A DNA stretch of 64,000 bases from Clostridium sp. CAG:768 (lineage in GTDB: Bacteria; Cyanobacteriota; Vampirovibrionia; Gastranaerophilales; Gastranaerophilaceae): the NCBI GenBank assembly GCA_000437435.1, contig FR899628.1, positions 62,001-126,000 on the forward strand. The letters are read 5' to 3'. Made by a program: the position numbers and the translations under genes. Below are positions 62,283-64,000 of the stretch, in pieces; within the stretch, counting starts at the first letter, position 1, and every line of letters begins with the position of its first letter. Below the pieces are notes generated by a model. The model did no database searches. It saw only the letters and a list, made by a program, of their open reading frames with translations, and was not told the origin of the DNA.

Positions 62283-63256
62283 GCCTGACTCCCTTCTCTG
62301 ATACGAGGATCAGTAATAATAAGCAGAATATCTGCGATCAAATTTCCTAAAATTAACATTACAGCCCCCATCATTAAAGAAGCCATAACAAGGTTTATAT
62401 CTGATTTCAAAACAGCTTCCAATATCAAACGACCGAGCCCAGGATATTGAAAAACATATTCAGTCAATGCAGCACCGCTCAATAACCCTGCAAATTCAAA
62501 TCCTAAAAGAGTAATCAAAGGATTAACCGCATTTCTCAAAGCGTGTTTAAATATAACCTTAAATTCACTAAGCCCTTTAGCCCTTGCGAATTTAACATAA
62601 TCACTATCCAAAACATCTAAAAGATTTCCTCTCATTTGTCTTTGCAAACCCGCAAGAGATAATGTAAATAAAACAGTCACAGGCAACACCAAATGGTGAG
62701 TAATATCTAAAAACTTTTGAGAAAAAGTCATTTCCATAAAATTAGAACTAGTAAGCCCTCCGACTGGGAACCAACCAGTCTTAACTGCAAATATTAACAG
62801 TAATACAGCAAAGAAAAATGAAGGAATTGCCATACCTATACTTGTCAAAACAGTTAAAGCTCTATCAAAAGGAGTTTTCCAATACACAGCAGCAAGAATC
62901 CCTAAAGGTACACCAACAGACCAAGATAAAAATATTACAATCAAAGTGAGCAATAAAGTATTTGGAATCCGTTCTTTTAGTTTAGTACTAACTTGTTCAC
63001 CGTTTGAAGTTACTCCTAAATCTCCTTTTATGAAAGACTTTGCCCATTTTCCGTATTGGACAATAATAGGTTTATCAAGCCCTAATCTTTCAGTTTCCTT
63101 TTGCAAAGTTTCTTTAGAAACTGACGGATTTAACCTTAATTCTGCTAAAGGATCAACAGGTGAAAGACGTATTATAAAAAAGCTTATTAAAGAAACGATT
63201 ATAAGCAAAGGGATTGTCTGTAGTATTCTTTTTAAAATATATATTAAAATTTGCAT
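62279..63256 (-). CDS. oligopeptide ABC transporter permease (OppB/DppB type)
   Basis: 325 residues, normal. Typical ends and motifs: ILKRILQTIPLLIIVSLISF, DPLAELRLNPSVSKETLQKE, LGLDKPIIVQYGKW, DLGVTSNGEQV, and the EAA loop VKFARAKGLSEFKVIFKHALRN. It pairs with the downstream OppC-type subunit. The upstream gene is the substrate-binding protein, separated by about 106 bases that hold a GC-richer repeat-like stretch. Confidence 0.94.
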   Translation of the reverse strand: MQILIYILKRILQTIPLLIIVSLISFFIIRLSPVDPLAELRLNPSVSKETLQKETERLGLDKPIIVQYGKWAKSFIKGDLGVTSNGEQVSTKLKERIPNTLLLTLIVIFLSWSVGVPLGILAAVYWKTPFDRALTVLTSIGMAIPSFFFAVLLLIFAVKTGWFPVGGLTSSNFMEMTFSQKFLDITHHLVLPVTVLFTLSLAGLQRQMRGNLLDVLDSDYVKFARAKGLSEFKVIFKHALRNAVNPLITLLGFEFAGLLSGAALTEYVFQYPGLGRLILEAVLKSDINLVMASLMMGAVMLILGNLIADILLIITDPRIREGSQA

Positions 63257-63278
63257 GTTCTTTTGTTTTTCCTTATTT

Positions 63279-63385
63279 TAACAACTGCGCCTCGCATTAA
63301 ACGGCACCGCTCATAATCAAAACGAAAACTCAACGTTTGCGTTTATGATTACTCGACTCTCGCTACCGCTCGTGCCTCTGCTCGG
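63279..63385. repeat. GC-richer stretch with partial inverted repeat, possible dispersed element
   Basis: Markedly richer in G and C than its surroundings. GAGCGGTAGCG and GAGCGGTGCCG recur on the minus strand, and AATCATAAACG can pair with CGTTTTGATT with one bulge. It replaces normal intergenic DNA and forms the last codons of the binding protein gene (tail AEQRHER). Possibly an inserted repeat; no second copy lies in this window. Confidence 0.35.
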
Positions 63386-64000
63386 CTTGATATATCTCCT
63401 CTATATTATGAGTTACCCCTCCCAAACTTGTCGGATATATGTTTTTGAACTTATTTCTCAAAGCCACAATTCTGATTGGTGAATAAATATAAATTAGAGG
63501 CTTTTCATCATATACAATTTTCTGATATTCATCATAGTATTTTTTTCTATCTTCAAATTTAGTAGCTAAAGCACCTTGCGTGTATAAATAATCCAATCGT
63601 TTTTCAAAATCATAACGAGAGCTATTCAAATCTTTTTCTAATCTTTGATTAAAGATATGCAAAGTTCCATCAGATAACCAAACGTTTTTTCCGCCATTAG
63701 GTTCAAGAGGAGAACCGGTAAATCCCATTATTACCATATCCCAATCCAAGGTAGCCATAAGTTTATTTACAAGAGAATTGAATTCAATAGGTTTAAAATT
63801 AACTTTCATACCCAAATCTTCAAGATCTTGTTTTACCATAACACCAATAGCTTCTCTTTCGGTATTTCCTGCATTTGTATATAAATCGAATTCAACATGA
63901 TTTCCGAATTTATCTATCAAATGTCCTGCCCTATCCCAGCCAAATCCTGATTTTTTCAATAACTCTTTTGCTTTTTCAATATCTCTATCATGACCTTTTA
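63363..64000 (-). CDS. ABC transporter substrate-binding protein, family 5, C-terminal part (cut by window edge)
   Basis: The frame is open to the window end, so only the C-terminal 212 residues are seen. Text such as EKAKELLKKSGFGWDRAG, VKQDLEDLGMKVNFKPIEFN, DWDMVIMGFTGSPLEPNG and KYYDEYQKIVYDEKPLIYIY is typical of extracellular solute-binding proteins of the peptide/nickel class (SBP_bac_5). It delivers oligopeptides or similar ligands to the adjacent permeases. The last residues (AEQRHER) come from the GC-rich repeat-like DNA and may be a recent replacement of the native end. Confidence 0.88.
   Translation of the reverse strand, partial: KGHDRDIEKAKELLKKSGFGWDRAGHLIDKFGNHVEFDLYTNAGNTEREAIGVMVKQDLEDLGMKVNFKPIEFNSLVNKLMATLDWDMVIMGFTGSPLEPNGGKNVWLSDGTLHIFNQRLEKDLNSSRYDFEKRLDYLYTQGALATKFEDRKKYYDEYQKIVYDEKPLIYIYSPIRIVALRNKFKNIYPTSLGGVTHNIEEIYQAEQRHER

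Overview
The window is AT-rich, densely coded DNA from a bacterium with an outer membrane: it carries lpxB, lpxI, waaA, an LptD/OstA-type protein, an ADP-heptose pathway kinase and an O-antigen-ligase-like protein. Several prepilin-like proteins share a near-invariant F-T-L-A-E-V-L-(I/V)-T-L-G-(I/V)-I-G-V-V N-terminus, and there are many lineage-specific helical proteins. I infer a non-photosynthetic relative of Cyanobacteria, of the gut Gastranaerophilales (Vampirovibrionia/Melainabacteria) type. This placement rests on protein style, not on a marker-gene tree. No rRNA, CRISPR array, transposase or prophage was seen.

Layout. 1-4.2 kb: 5' part of glyS, tRNA-Lys, an HTH regulator, pth, and two prepilin-like genes. 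Each prepilin gene is preceded by a nearly identical leader with a run of exactly ten G that puts the leader start out of frame with the pilin. 4.2-9.5 kb: TPR protein, pilC/gspF-type platform protein, clpC. 9.5-10.1 kb: tRNA-Glu, a candidate small RNA and a small ORF. 10-16.4 kb: helical unknown, flavoprotein, folK, waaA, unknown coiled-coil protein, secreted carboxypeptidase-regulatory-like protein. 16.5-29 kb: tRNA-Leu, CheR-like methyltransferase domain, a third prepilin, uridine-kinase-like P-loop protein, more helical unknowns, an operon (WecG-type glycosyltransferase, transketolase N-half, YhcH family), a cysteine-rich prepilin-like protein, and a dGTPase.

29-35.2 kb is an envelope operon on the minus strand (small membrane protein, EnvC-like M23 protein, LptD-like, class II aldolase, lpxI, lpxB). 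35.2-39.7 kb: NTPase-TPR protein, rsmG, GNAT-like protein, two small unknowns. 39.7-43.9 kb: surface-sugar operon (heptose-7-phosphate kinase, DUF4330-like, O-antigen ligase, DegT aminotransferase). 44-51.7 kb: small unknown, phosphoesterase, ispG, then a plus-strand run of secreted protein, TPR, GHL10-type glycosyl-hydrolase-like protein and comEC. 51.7-55.3 kb: pyrF, rmuC, a NarL-type response regulator and a sensorless histidine kinase. 55.3-60.4 kb: two very large helical unknowns, one with a UbiB/ABC1-type atypical kinase domain. 60.5-64 kb: MgtC/SapB protein and an oligopeptide ABC transporter cut by the window end.

Functionally the window combines envelope and LPS building, type IV pilus/competence parts (PilC, prepilins, ComEC) and housekeeping genes. 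The most notable signals are the paired poly-G leaders on the prepilin genes, a set of promoters placed so that the mRNA starts at or within a few bases of the start codon, a dispersed palindromic repeat read as part of a prepilin leader, and a family of large helical proteins of unknown role including a kinase fusion.
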